From: Pseudomonas sp. JAI120
Lineage (GTDB): Bacteria > Pseudomonadota > Gammaproteobacteria > Pseudomonadales > Pseudomonadaceae
Length of the DNA stretch: 64,000 bases
Direction: 5' to 3'
Assembly (NCBI RefSeq): GCF_014207255.1
Contig: NZ_JACHCZ010000001.1
Location: 484,592-548,591, forward strand
Position 1 is the first letter of the stretch, and every line of letters starts with the position of its first letter. The translations under genes were made by a program, and so were the position numbers. The notes under the pieces are model-generated. The model was not told the origin of the DNA and made no database searches. It saw nothing but the letters and a program-made list of their open reading frames with translations. Below, one piece after another: positions 38,897 to 47,579 of this stretch.

Positions 38897-39088
38897 TCAA
38901 TCATCATTGGACACCGGCCGGTTGCGGGCCTGGTAGCCCGGCAACGTGGCGGCATACGCCAGCGCCTGTTCGCGGGAGTTAAAGGACGCCAGCCGGTCCT
39001 GGGGCGTACACACCCGCCATGGCCCGAAATTGACCTGCACGATGTCGTACCCATTCAGATGCAGCTTCTTCAGCAGTGGAGCGCTCAT
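38897..39088 (-). CDS. Small hypothetical protein
   Basis: A 63-residue protein (MSAPLLKKLHLNGYDIVQVN...) with the helix SREQALAYAATLPGY. This layout resembles small DUF2188-like proteins, but I do not assign it. GAGGT precedes the chosen ATG. No signal peptide. Confidence 0.6.
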   Translation of the reverse strand: MSAPLLKKLHLNGYDIVQVNFGPWRVCTPQDRLASFNSREQALAYAATLPGYQARNRPVSNDD

Positions 39089-39178
39089 AGTCACCTCGCT
39101 TTCCTGAGATTAGCGTTGCACGCCCTACCTTACACCCGAGTCCAGGCTCATGACTGACCGCATGTCGCGGCGGCCACG

Positions 39179-39643
39179 CTACTTGACCTTGTTGCTCAAG
39201 GTATCCACGGTGCGCTTGAGATCATCCAGGCTGCGCTTCAAACCGTCGATGTCGCTTTTCTGCCGTTCGATCGTGCTGTTCTGATTCTCGACCGTGCGCT
39301 TGAGGCTCGCCAACTGGCTGTCACTGGAGCTGGCACTCGAACCGTCCCTGCGCTTGAACTCATCGAACGCGCGGTCCTGCCCCTCCAGCTTGCTTTTCAG
39401 GCCTTGCACCTCGCTATCGGTACGTTTCTGCGCCGCTTGCAGCTGTTCAATATCCCCCACCGAAATGCTCGACGCCTTCAACACATACTGATTGCCCGCC
39501 TCCAGCGAAGCCCCCGTCAACCGGTCACCGCCTGACGCGCTGAAATCCCCCCACTTCACCGCACTCCCAGCCTGTGCCGTACCGGCCAACAGTCCCATGA
39601 CACCTGCAACCACCCACCAGGATCGCTTGCGAACACTGAGCAT
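39179..39643 (-). CDS. Secreted coiled-coil hypothetical protein
   Basis: A 154-residue protein with a signal peptide (residues 1-25, cleavage after AQA). The mature part has a short globular start, then a heptad-patterned helix with repeats of the form LKRxVxxQNxxIERQK and LKRSLDDLKRTVDTL to the C-terminus. It is expected to form a periplasmic coiled coil. A Ser-rich break (SSASSSDS) divides two helical blocks. Function unknown. Confidence 0.68.
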   Translation of the reverse strand: MLSVRKRSWWVVAGVMGLLAGTAQAGSAVKWGDFSASGGDRLTGASLEAGNQYVLKASSISVGDIEQLQAAQKRTDSEVQGLKSKLEGQDRAFDEFKRRDGSSASSSDSQLASLKRTVENQNSTIERQKSDIDGLKRSLDDLKRTVDTLSNKVK

Positions 39644-39867
39644 CAACTGATTCCTTTCCAGACTGCCGGGATGGCATATCGCTATGACTGTCATTTATGC
39701 CGCTTGTTCCCCTGCGGTAGGAATCCTCTGGTTCGCCTGTTAAAGCCGATGTAGATCACTGATCTGCCAAGCTTTTTCAGGCGCTCCTGAAGCAAGAAAG
39801 CGGCAGTCCGACCTTGCGTCGAAGCGCCTGGATCTATATATTCCCAACCCTGTAACAACGCGCTACC

Positions 39868-39954
39868 GCCCGAATGGCGAAACTGGTAGACGCATGGGAC
39901 TTAAAATCCCCCGCTCGTAAGGGCGTCCCGGTTCGATTCCGGGTTCGGGCACCA
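39868..39954 (+). tRNA. tRNA-Leu(TAA)
   Basis: An 87-base tRNA with acceptor arms GCCCGAA and TTCGGGC, anticodon loop CTTAAAA (anticodon TAA at 39902-39904), long variable arm typical of class II Leu tRNA, T-loop GGTTCGATTCC and encoded CCA. tRNA-Leu genes are frequent integration sites; phage-like debris follows directly. Confidence 0.96.
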
Positions 39955-39962
39955 TATATATC

Positions 39963-40005
39963 AAGGGCTTGCATGATGAACTTCATGCAGGCCCTTATCT
40001 TTTTG
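39963..40005 (+). terminator. Terminator of tRNA-Leu
   Basis: Long hairpin AAGGGCTTGCATGA / TTCATGCAGGCCCTT followed by a T-rich tract, 8 bases after the tRNA. Confidence 0.8.
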
Positions 40006-40101
40006 CTCCGCAATTTCCATTGCTCCGGCGTCCTGCCGACCTAAATCAAATCCCAAGATCAAGCCCCCTGCTAAGCCGTCCACTCCAAGGAACAGACATA
40101 C

Positions 40102-40275
40102 CTAACAGCGGATCTTCGCGTCGATCACCTTGGTGAGGCCGGCAATCTGCATAGTGTTGGAGATTTTGTTGTTGTTCTGGTTAGCAGTCAGTCGAGTGAT
40201 CCGCAACAGCCGTCCGGTAGTCACGCGTGGCAGATTGATACGGCGCGTGCTGCGCTCCTGCTTTTCTCCAGGCAA
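40102..40275 (-). pseudogene. 3-prime remnant of an unrecognised, phage-like gene
   Basis: An open frame on the minus strand reads PGEKQERSTRRINLPRVTTG, continues RLLRITRLTANQNNNK and ends ...VIDAKIRC-stop. GC3 is good but there is no convincing start or ribosome binding site, so it looks like the tail end of a larger gene cut by rearrangement. The original family is not identified. It is the first element after the tRNA-Leu. Confidence 0.4.
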
Positions 40276-40564
40276 TAAAAAAGCCCGCCGAAGAGAGCCT
40301 TTGATGAAGTGGTGCTGACTATAAGCAGCCTAGCAGCGCGACCAATCGCTTATTCGCAATCCAGTTGGCGACCACAATGTAATAAGTGGGAGCGCATGCT
40401 CGCCTCCTTGTACTTCGGTAAGAGGAGCACGCCGCGCGGATCTTCGAAGCCGTCGGCGCCTGAAGCCAGGTAAAGGTGATTCATGCGACGCATACCCCGC
40501 ATCCAGCAACGCAAACGTCAAACCTGGCTCGCACTGCCGGCCAGCGGAATAGAAGAGGTAGGCC

Positions 40565-40826
40565 ATGGCTGTGACCCAGGAAGAACGAACGGCCAGGCTC
40601 GCCGAGAAGCGGCAGGAACTGGGCGATGCGGCACACAGTCCCGTACGGTACCCGGCAAATGCTCGACGAGCTGATGCTCTGGCATTAGCTCGAGGAAGTC
40701 AGCGAGGCGGTGCAGCTGCTGGTGCTGAATGGCCGAGCCGAGGATCTTGAGCGCGACGACGTGAACATCAAGGAGACCTTGCGAGGCTCAGCCATAAAGC
40801 TGGTGAAGCCGCAAGGCCGCGAATGA
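40565..40826 (+). pseudogene. Frameshifted, stop-interrupted small phage-type gene
   Basis: The frame starting at 40565 gives MAVTQEERTARLAEKRQELGDAA. A one-base frameshift near 40630-40640 moves the rest to another frame: GTRQMLDELMLWH-stop-LEEVSEAVQLLVLNGRAEDL..., ending at the TGA at 40824-40826. The in-frame TAG follows DELMLWH. Joined together, the pieces make a coherent protein of about 86 residues, like small phage or prophage accessory proteins. The gene is dead by two independent lesions. Confidence 0.7.
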
Positions 40827-40921
40827 TGATGTTCAACTGCGATGGTTGCGGTCGGTTCATAAGCGACGCTCAGCGCTACCGGCAAGACTGCCGGAACTGC
40901 GGAACAAGCAACACACCTTAA
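40823..40921 (+). CDS. Tiny zinc-ribbon-like phage protein
   Basis: A 32-residue frame (MMMFNCDGCGRFISDAQ, then RYRQDCRNCGTSNTP) overlapping the stop of the preceding pseudogene by ATGA. Two CxxC pairs (CDGC and CRNC) form a classic zinc ribbon. It appears intact. Tiny proteins of this kind occur in phage and prophage accessory regions. Function unknown. Confidence 0.5.
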   Translation: MMMFNCDGCGRFISDAQRYRQDCRNCGTSNTP

Positions 40922-40927
40922 GGAGCG

Positions 40928-41140
40928 TTACCGTGCGTGCTTAACGCTGCCTTGCTGAGCGAATTGTTCAAACTCGGCGAGCATGATAACCGCCGTGAAC
41001 TGCAGTTCCCCGTACTGAGCGGCTACCTCGTCAGTCTGGAACGGTCAGTATTTGTCGTAGAAATCTTCCGCCGCTGCCTCGGCTTCGTCTTTTGCGATTT
41101 GAAGCTTATGAAGGCCTGCTTCGTAGTTGTAATCACGCAT
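40928..41140 (-). pseudogene. Small gene with internal TGA
   Basis: A strong GGAGG ribosome binding site precedes ATG at 41140 on the minus strand. The frame reads MRDYNYEAGLHKLQIAKDEA and on to FYDKY, meets TGA at 41045-41047, then continues in the same frame for 38 more codons (PFQTDEVAAQYGELQF...) to a TAA. The total would be 70 residues. Alternatively the 31-residue first part is a complete small protein. Confidence 0.45.
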
Positions 41141-41218
41141 ACATACCTCCTTGATCCGGCTCCATGCCGGTCACCCGCAATACCCTATATCTCTGAATAG
41201 CGCCAGGCGGCTAGGCTA

Positions 41219-41419
41219 TCAGCGCTTATCGCGAGCTTCGGGATTCCATGCACTGCAGAGAAACATGATCCCAGGAGCAATAAAGATACCCCAATAACCA
41301 TTGAAGCTTGGATAGAAAAGCGGCCCGAATGTCGCAGTGACAAGCAAAGCGAGCCCTGCCCATAACCGCTTACGCGGCGTGAACCACTCGCGGAACGCTT
41401 CAAGCTTTTTACCGGCCAT
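41219..41419 (-). CDS. Small membrane protein, phage-type
   Basis: A 66-residue protein, MAGKKLEAFREWFTPRKRLW followed by two hydrophobic helices (AGLALLVTATFGPLFY and GIFIAPGIMFLCSA). AAGGAGG lies 6 bases before the start. Intact within the decayed tRNA-Leu island. Such small two-helix proteins are common in prophage regions. Unknown role. Confidence 0.6.
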   Translation of the reverse strand: MAGKKLEAFREWFTPRKRLWAGLALLVTATFGPLFYPSFNGYWGIFIAPGIMFLCSAWNPEARDKR

Positions 41420-41495
41420 TACCACCTCCTTGTTTGATAGGCAGCAAAGCATATCACCCACTTAAACGGATCACGCCAGCCGGCGAGGCGAAGCC

Positions 41496-41885
41496 ATGCC
41501 TATCGCCCCGGAATACCTGAAATCGATACTCGCCTACTCGCCAGAATCGGGCGTTTTCACCTGGCTTGTCAGCCGAAGCAGAACTGTTGCGGGCAGCCTG
41601 GTTTCCAGTGGCTATCTGACGGTGATGATCGACAGAAAGCGGCACAACCTGCACCGACTCGCATTCGTCTACATGCTCGACCGGCATTTGCTCAATCATA
41701 GCAATCGCGATGGGCCTAACCTCGTTCTCCTACACCAGCATCTGGAACGATGGCGCCGGAAGGATAAGCATCACAAGCTACAGCTACGGATTTTACGTTG
41801 GATGCTTTCTTTTTTATGGCTTGCCGCCACCTCTATTATTGAACTTCAACGTGATAAAAGACGCTCACTGACCGCAAGCTCGTAA
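41496..41885 (+). pseudogene. Truncated HNH endonuclease fused to out-of-frame sequence
   Basis: Residues 1-65 resemble the N-terminal part of phage HNH homing-type endonucleases: YSPESGVFTWLVSR, AGSLVSSGYLTVMI and HNLHRLAFVYM. The catalytic segment is altered to NHSNRDGPN (expected D-H-x-N-G/D), and the rest diverges with no zinc finger-like end. From about 41700 another frame (ATG 41710, stop 41871) reads GLTSFSYTSIWNDGAG and a hydrophobic stretch, suggesting a junction with a different gene. Confidence 0.55.
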
Positions 41886-41953
41886 AACAGGGCTGACATT
41901 ACAACTCGGTCATGGCGTTTTGCACCTTCGGCACATCACAAAGGTCACGAGGA

Positions 41954-42130
41954 ATGAGCTCACCAGAAAAGGACGCAGCAAGATCTACCGATATATCGAT
42001 AGCAGTAATAGGTATTGCTCTCGGCCTAGCCGTCGCCGTCTACATAAGCCCTAAAAACCAGTATTTCTTGGGTACTTTTGCATACCTCTGGTTACCGCTC
42101 CACAGGTTTGCATCATCCTTTAGGGGCTGA
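41954..42130 (+). CDS. Small hypothetical membrane protein
   Basis: A 58-residue frame (MSSPEKDAARSTDISIAVIG...) with one clear hydrophobic helix (IAVIGIALGLAVAVYI) and a second weaker one. The ribosome binding site is close to the ATG and weak. AT-richer than the core genes. May be intact or a remnant. Confidence 0.4.
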   Translation: MSSPEKDAARSTDISIAVIGIALGLAVAVYISPKNQYFLGTFAYLWLPLHRFASSFRG

Positions 42131-42241
42131 ATCTACAGTCTTCCTGGCCAGGCATCCAGTGTGTATGGAATGCCAGTAACTACGTCCATTACGAAATGGT
42201 AGCGTTGCGCCACACTAATTCATCAAGCGCATGAGGAAGCC

Positions 42242-42607
42242 ATGGCAATAGGCGACAAGATAAGACAATTCTCTGTAGCACCCGCCAAAGATCATCAGTG
42301 GATCCGGGGGCTGCGCTACGCGATCATGTTAGAAATTGAAGATTTCAAGGACCGCGAGGGTATGCGCTTATCTCGTTCAGCGGAACGGATAAACGCTCTC
42401 AAGGGCAACGAACGTTTCGCTTATCGACTGTCGAATCTGCAAGAAATTATGGATCTCATAGCACCTTTAGAAAACGAAGATCCTTTACGGTCAGCCGAAT
42501 TAGGAAATGAGTTGGCCGACTACCTATCGGCTAGAGAGAACAATCCTGATTGTAGTAGCCCGAACAGGCTCAAAGGCGAGTTGCTAGGGATGGATCTTGG
42601 CCTTTGA
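42242..42607 (+). CDS. Hypothetical protein in tRNA-Leu island
   Basis: A 121-residue helical, charged protein (MAIGDKIRQFSVAPAKDHQW...). GAGGAAGCC precedes the ATG. Codon use is markedly AT-richer than surrounding Pseudomonas genes, pointing to acquired DNA. No membrane segment or motif that I recognise. It appears intact. Confidence 0.6.
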   Translation: MAIGDKIRQFSVAPAKDHQWIRGLRYAIMLEIEDFKDREGMRLSRSAERINALKGNERFAYRLSNLQEIMDLIAPLENEDPLRSAELGNELADYLSARENNPDCSSPNRLKGELLGMDLGL

Positions 42608-43199
42608 ATTTATGGATTTCCCCAGCCCCGTCGCCCGCAGCCCAAGGAATGGGGAAGTGCCAATACCGGCGCGTTTATGACCTGGAAGTCAAATGAGCAA
42701 AACACGTTTGCAGTAGCGGCTGGACATCTCGCACATACATCAGCATTGCTGGCTTTAATCCTTAACCTTACCGGGCGCAGCAGCCTGGCGATTACTTGGA
42801 CGGGACGTGCTCATCTACTCGCTCCCCAGTGCTTGTGTCGACAATGATCATGTCCCTCCAGGTATTACTGAGGGCGGTTGTGAGCTGCCAACCGAGCACG
42901 AGAAGCTTGAGACACAGTTCCCTTGGATCAACCGCGAGTACATCGAAGCGTTCAACAAGATCGCGACAGTTCTCACCAGCCGCAAGGCTTTCGCAGGCGG
43001 CGGCCTGCATCGCAAGCCCGAGACGATTGCCGATCGGCAGTTATCGCGATAGCGACCTGCGAAACCCGCTAGAAAAACTTAAACCATAGAAGTTAGTGAT
43101 CGGAATGTACTTTTGCGCAGAATTTAGTCATTTAGGGACCTACCTGGCTCAGCCCTCGGCACTTTAAAGTACGCCAATCATTCAACTATCGGCGTCTGT
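42608..43199. other. Gene debris, no confident gene
   Basis: Several short frames with protein-like pieces lie here, none with a start, ribosome binding site and sensible end. On the plus strand near 42870-43050 a GC3-rich piece reads ELPTEHEKLETQFPWINREY. On the minus strand at 42792-42880 a piece reads LSNTWRDMIIVDTSTGERVD. Near 42660-42800 a plus frame begins MTWKSNEQNTFAVAAGHLAH. This looks like spliced remnants of phage genes. Confidence 0.4.
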
Positions 43200-43748
43200 A
43201 TGAATCTCTGGTTTCGACTTCTCCTCATGCTGCTTCGTCGACCTTGGCGCAGACCGGCAAAAGCGCTGGAATCGACCGTCATCCGAATGCGCGTCTGGCC
43301 ACTGGACCTCGACTTCAATCGACATGTCACCAACGGCCGATATTTCACTCTGGCCGATGTCGGACGCATGGATTTCGTTTTGCGCAGTGGCGCCTATCGA
43401 GTAGCTATCAGAGCAAAGGCGCTGCCCATCGTCGGAGACACTTGGGGTAAATTTCGTCGTGAGCTTAGGCTGTTTGAAGCGTTTGAAATCCACACAAGGA
43501 TGCTTGGCTGGGACGACAAGTGGAGCTTCATGGAGCATCGATTTGTGAGCAAAGGCAGAGTGATCGGCGTTGTCGTAATGCGAGGTCTATTTCGTTCAGC
43601 GAAAGGTGTTATTCCGCCAAGCGAGTTTGTTCGAGAACTGGGACTGCCCGAACGGTCGCCAGAGATGCCGACATGGCTGACCTCGTGGTCGCAGAGCTGC
43701 GATGCCATGAGCCGCCAGCTCAGAGATGAAGAAAGCACCCATGATTGA
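43200..43748 (+). CDS. Acyl-CoA thioesterase family protein (4HBT, THEM6-like)
   Basis: A 182-residue hotdog-fold protein with an N-terminal amphipathic or membrane helix (MNLWFRLLLMLLRRPW). The hotdog motif LDLDFNRHVTNGRYF has the Asp/Asn/His arrangement of 4-hydroxybenzoyl-CoA thioesterase-like proteins. It is the first ordinary gene after the tRNA-Leu debris. The substrate is unknown. Confidence 0.8.
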   Translation: MNLWFRLLLMLLRRPWRRPAKALESTVIRMRVWPLDLDFNRHVTNGRYFTLADVGRMDFVLRSGAYRVAIRAKALPIVGDTWGKFRRELRLFEAFEIHTRMLGWDDKWSFMEHRFVSKGRVIGVVVMRGLFRSAKGVIPPSEFVRELGLPERSPEMPTWLTSWSQSCDAMSRQLRDEESTHD

Positions 43749-43838
43749 CTGACTTGCAGGCAGCCCGTGACCCGTGCGCTATTGGTTTACCCGCATTAAC
43801 CGTAAATTAACGCAATCCATTCCGGCGTTGTTCGATGT

Positions 43839-46800
43839 TCAACGCTTACTCTGCGGCGCATCAAGGGGGATTTCGAGGATGAAGGTTGCGCCCTGCCCAG
43901 CCCCGTCGCTGTGCACGGTCAAGCTGCCACCCATTTCCTGCGCGGCGAGCGCGCAGCTGTGCAGGCCGAAACCGTGACCGTCTTTGCGCGTCGTGAAGCC
44001 ATGGGAAAAGATACGCGTCAGGTGCTCTGGCGTAATTCCGTTGCCATTGTCGGCCACCGTGATACGCAAGACTGTTCCGTCAGCAATGAGGGAGGCGCTG
44101 CACGTGATGCACGGGCCGCGATCGACCACGCCGTCCAACGCCTGCCCGGCGTTTCTGATCAGGTTCACCAGAATCAGCAGCACCCGGTGCCGGTCCAGCG
44201 ACAGCAGGGGCAAGTCGGCAATGTCCTTGACCACTGTCACCTCTTGTTTCATCCGTGAGCCGGCACTCATGCGCCAGGCATCATCGATTAATTCCGAAAC
44301 CGGTATTGTCTCGACGACACTGACAGCAACGGCATAGGACTGCTGGGCAGCGACAATGGTCTTGATGTGGTCAATGCCTTTGGTGAGTTGCTCGAGTTCT
44401 TCGATGATGCCCTGCTGCTCTGCCGCCACCGCCTGCGCCAGCTTGAGCAGGTAGTCGGGCAGCATCTTTCCCCTCTGGTCCTGGGTGAGGAAATCGCTCA
44501 ACTCATGGATGTGTTCGTTCATCATCTGCGCCACCTTGCCCAGGCCCTGGGCCTTGGAGGTGCGCATCTGGCTGCTGACCAGCTCTGCCGAAACGTTCAC
44601 GCTGTTGAGGACGTTGCCGACATTGTGCAGCACCGTCGTGGCGATCTCGGCCATACCCGCCTGACGGGATTTCGCATGCAGCTCGGATTGCACCTGGCTC
44701 ATGCGTAGCGCCGCGCGTACACGAGCCTTGAGCTCCAATGGCGAGAAAGGTTTGGCGATATAGTCATCGGCGCCACTCTCCAGCCCGGAGATGCAAGCCT
44801 CGCTGCCGCCGCGGGCCGTCAACAGGATGACGGGCAGATGGGCAAAACCGGCGCTCGCCTTGATTCTGGCGGTCAGGCCGAAGCCATCGAGCTCCGGCAT
44901 CATCACATCCGAGAGAACGACATTGATCGGTTGGCGCTGCAGTATGGCCCAGGCCTGCTCTCCGTCAGCTGCGGTGACGACGCTGTAGTCGTCGCGCAAA
45001 AGCTCGCTGAGGTAGCTAAGCATTTCCGAGCTGTCATCAACCACCAGAACCCTGGACTGCGAGGCGCGTTCCGGGTGCTGCTCGTTGTCTGCATCGCCCA
45101 TGGACGCTGGGTCGTTGCTACTGCCACGGTGGCCGTCGTCAAACAGCAAGTGGCGCTGCTCGGTTGTGATCATTGCGGTGGGTGACGATCCCTCATGCAG
45201 ATGACTGGCTTCGGTCGGCACGGTGTTTTGCTCAGTTCCCCGAGGAAATCGAACAAGGAAGCACGACCCCTTTCCAGGCTCACTGTTGACGCGAACTTCG
45301 CCCCCCATCAGCTCGACCAGATCCTTGACCAGGGCCAGACCGATGCCTGTACCGCTGTAATGCCGCGTGGCGGAATTGTCGATCTGGGAAAAGCGCTGGA
45401 ACAGCAGGGGCAATTTGTCAGACGCGATGCCAATGCCCGAGTCTTGCACCGCGAGTTCAAATCGCTCGTCATCAAGCGCAGTGACGGCCAGATGCACCGT
45501 ACCGCCAGCAGGGGTGAACTTGATGGCATTACTCACCAGGTTGAGCAGAATCTTCTCGAAGTGTCGGGGGTCCAGGAACACGGTACCTAGGGCAGGATCG
45601 ATGCTGCAGGTCAACGTGCAGCCTTTGCCCTTGGCCACCATGGCGGCGTCCTCGGCCAGCACGCCCACTGCCTTGTTCAAATCAACGGGCGCCGGACACA
45701 GCTCAAACTTGCCTGCTTCGGCCTTGGAGAAGTCAAGGATATCGTTCACGCGGTTCATCAAGCGCAGTGCGTTTCGTTGTGCGCGGTCGATTTGCACGTG
45801 CCAGTCCGCCGGCGGGGTCATCGCCACCGAAAGCTGCTCCAACGGGGCGAGAATAAGGGTCAGGGGGGTACGCAGTTCGTGGCTGACCGTGGCGACGAAA
45901 TCACTCTTTGCCTGGTTGGCCGTCTCGGCCTGGTTGCGCGCCTGAATAAGTGCGACCGCCTGTGCCTCCAGCACCTCGGTCTGTCGGTGCAGCGTGTCGG
46001 TCCGTTCGGCGACCATCCTCTCCAGAGAGGCCTGCACCTGTTGTCTTTCGGCTTCGGCCTCGGCCTCCAGCACCCGGATGCGCAAAGCATTCTCCTGGAA
46101 CACCCGGACGGCCCGCGTCATGATCCCAATCTCATCGCCGCGTCCAGCGCTGGCGATCTCGGCGGTCAGGTCACCGGCAGCAAGCCGGCGCATGACCGAG
46201 GCCAGGGCGACGATGGGCTGCGCGACAAACCGCGAGGTGCTCCAGGCGATGGCACCGGCCAGCAGGATGGCGACGGTACCCGCGATGATCGCCGCAAGCA
46301 TGCCGCGATCCTTGTGGGCCAAGGCGTCTGAGCGCGCCTCGCCAGCGAAGCGCGCAACCAACAGGCCCGCGCTCCGTGCCTCATTGCGCACTTGGTCGCG
46401 CGCGTCGCTCAAAGCGTTGCTCGCCTGATGGAACCTGGCAAATGCCGCTCGGTAGCCAGCGATCTGATCGCTGACCGTCAGGGGCGTAGCGTTGGCCTGC
46501 GGCCCCACAGAAGAAGGGAGAACCCGCGCGAGACGGGAGAGCTCATCGAGGATGACGCCTACAGAGCTGGCGACCTCGGCCGACGGCGCCAGGCGAAACG
46601 ACAAGGTCTGCGCCTCCAGGGTGGCAACACGTTCGGCGAAACGCTTGGACAACGCGGCTGCATTTTGCAGTAAACCGGTGGCGGCCTGAATGTCACTTGC
46701 GTCATGGGCAATATGCTCGTCCACTTCAGCCAACATGACTTCAAGGCGCTCTGCCACACCTCCAACAGCACCCAGATACCGCAAAGCCTCGCCTCCCCGA

Positions 46801-47564
46801 AGCTTGGGAGCCTCGCCAAGCTGCTCGAGCGCCAGGCTGGCTGCAGCCACCGCCTTCGCCAACTGCTCCAGGGTCTCCACCTGCTGCGGCGCTCCCATCA
46901 ACTCGCGCAATTGCTCGACCACAGGCGGCAGCGCCGCACAGGCGCTGCGCGCCGCAGTGGCGGCCGCACCATCACCGGTCACCAACACCTTGGCTACATT
47001 GGCGGTAATGATGCGTTCACCGTTGCGCAGGATATCCAGGATGCGATGGGCGCTCTGGGCGTTGCTCACCCGCGCCTCGTGGTCGGCGGCGCGGGAATCC
47101 AGGCCCTTCAGCCCATCGGCGATACCCTGCTCAACGAGGGCCGTCGCCTCTCGCATCCGGGCGTAATGGGCCGTCATATTCTCGGTTTCGCCATCCATGG
47201 TCAGGGTCGCCGCCCGCAAGGACGCGATCGCTGCAGCGAGCCTCTCCAGGCTGCCCTTGAGCGATTGCGCCTCTGCCGCCGGAATAGCGTTAAGGCCGCT
47301 GATAGCGGTCGCTACCAAGCCTTCGGCCAGGGACAAGCTTTCCTGATCGCGGGTGGCAATGAAGTTTTCCACTCGCCCGGTGGCCCCGTTGACCGAGGCC
47401 AGAATTTCCGCGGAATGGCTGGCGGAATCCACCGCACGTACCATGCCTCGCAGACCGTAGAGGTTCACGAGCGATACCGCCAGCATCAGCAACACCAGTG
47501 CGGCAACCGCCAGGCCAATCCTGACGGCAATAGGCCTGGCCGTGGCTGATTTGAATGTCAACAT
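43839..47564 (-). CDS. TorS-like hybrid sensor kinase with second kinase module
   Basis: A 1241-residue inner membrane sensor. A membrane helix (about 14-37), a long helical periplasmic region (40-420), a second helix (about 424-446), HAMP (447-500) and a coiled coil precede HisKA with His562 (VSHELRTP) and an ATPase domain (about 670-780). A receiver domain has acidic Asp843-844 and phospho-acceptor Asp886 (SDVMMPELDG). A second kinase module follows: H-box TVLHNVGN at His980 and an ATP-binding part with DNGNGITPEHL and GFGLHS. The periplasmic layout recalls TorS. The upstream binding-protein gene ends 15 bases before its start, so the two are a sensing pair. Confidence 0.85.
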   Translation of the reverse strand: MLTFKSATARPIAVRIGLAVAALVLLMLAVSLVNLYGLRGMVRAVDSASHSAEILASVNGATGRVENFIATRDQESLSLAEGLVATAISGLNAIPAAEAQSLKGSLERLAAAIASLRAATLTMDGETENMTAHYARMREATALVEQGIADGLKGLDSRAADHEARVSNAQSAHRILDILRNGERIITANVAKVLVTGDGAAATAARSACAALPPVVEQLRELMGAPQQVETLEQLAKAVAAASLALEQLGEAPKLRGGEALRYLGAVGGVAERLEVMLAEVDEHIAHDASDIQAATGLLQNAAALSKRFAERVATLEAQTLSFRLAPSAEVASSVGVILDELSRLARVLPSSVGPQANATPLTVSDQIAGYRAAFARFHQASNALSDARDQVRNEARSAGLLVARFAGEARSDALAHKDRGMLAAIIAGTVAILLAGAIAWSTSRFVAQPIVALASVMRRLAAGDLTAEIASAGRGDEIGIMTRAVRVFQENALRIRVLEAEAEAERQQVQASLERMVAERTDTLHRQTEVLEAQAVALIQARNQAETANQAKSDFVATVSHELRTPLTLILAPLEQLSVAMTPPADWHVQIDRAQRNALRLMNRVNDILDFSKAEAGKFELCPAPVDLNKAVGVLAEDAAMVAKGKGCTLTCSIDPALGTVFLDPRHFEKILLNLVSNAIKFTPAGGTVHLAVTALDDERFELAVQDSGIGIASDKLPLLFQRFSQIDNSATRHYSGTGIGLALVKDLVELMGGEVRVNSEPGKGSCFLVRFPRGTEQNTVPTEASHLHEGSSPTAMITTEQRHLLFDDGHRGSSNDPASMGDADNEQHPERASQSRVLVVDDSSEMLSYLSELLRDDYSVVTAADGEQAWAILQRQPINVVLSDVMMPELDGFGLTARIKASAGFAHLPVILLTARGGSEACISGLESGADDYIAKPFSPLELKARVRAALRMSQVQSELHAKSRQAGMAEIATTVLHNVGNVLNSVNVSAELVSSQMRTSKAQGLGKVAQMMNEHIHELSDFLTQDQRGKMLPDYLLKLAQAVAAEQQGIIEELEQLTKGIDHIKTIVAAQQSYAVAVSVVETIPVSELIDDAWRMSAGSRMKQEVTVVKDIADLPLLSLDRHRVLLILVNLIRNAGQALDGVVDRGPCITCSASLIADGTVLRITVADNGNGITPEHLTRIFSHGFTTRKDGHGFGLHSCALAAQEMGGSLTVHSDGAGQGATFILEIPLDAPQSKR

Positions 47565-47579
47565 AGACCTCGCCCGCCG

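Noticed and set aside
39955..43800. Direct repeat of the tRNA-Leu 3-prime end (attachment site)
   Set aside because: Looked for by eye and not found in the window, so no attachment sites are claimed.
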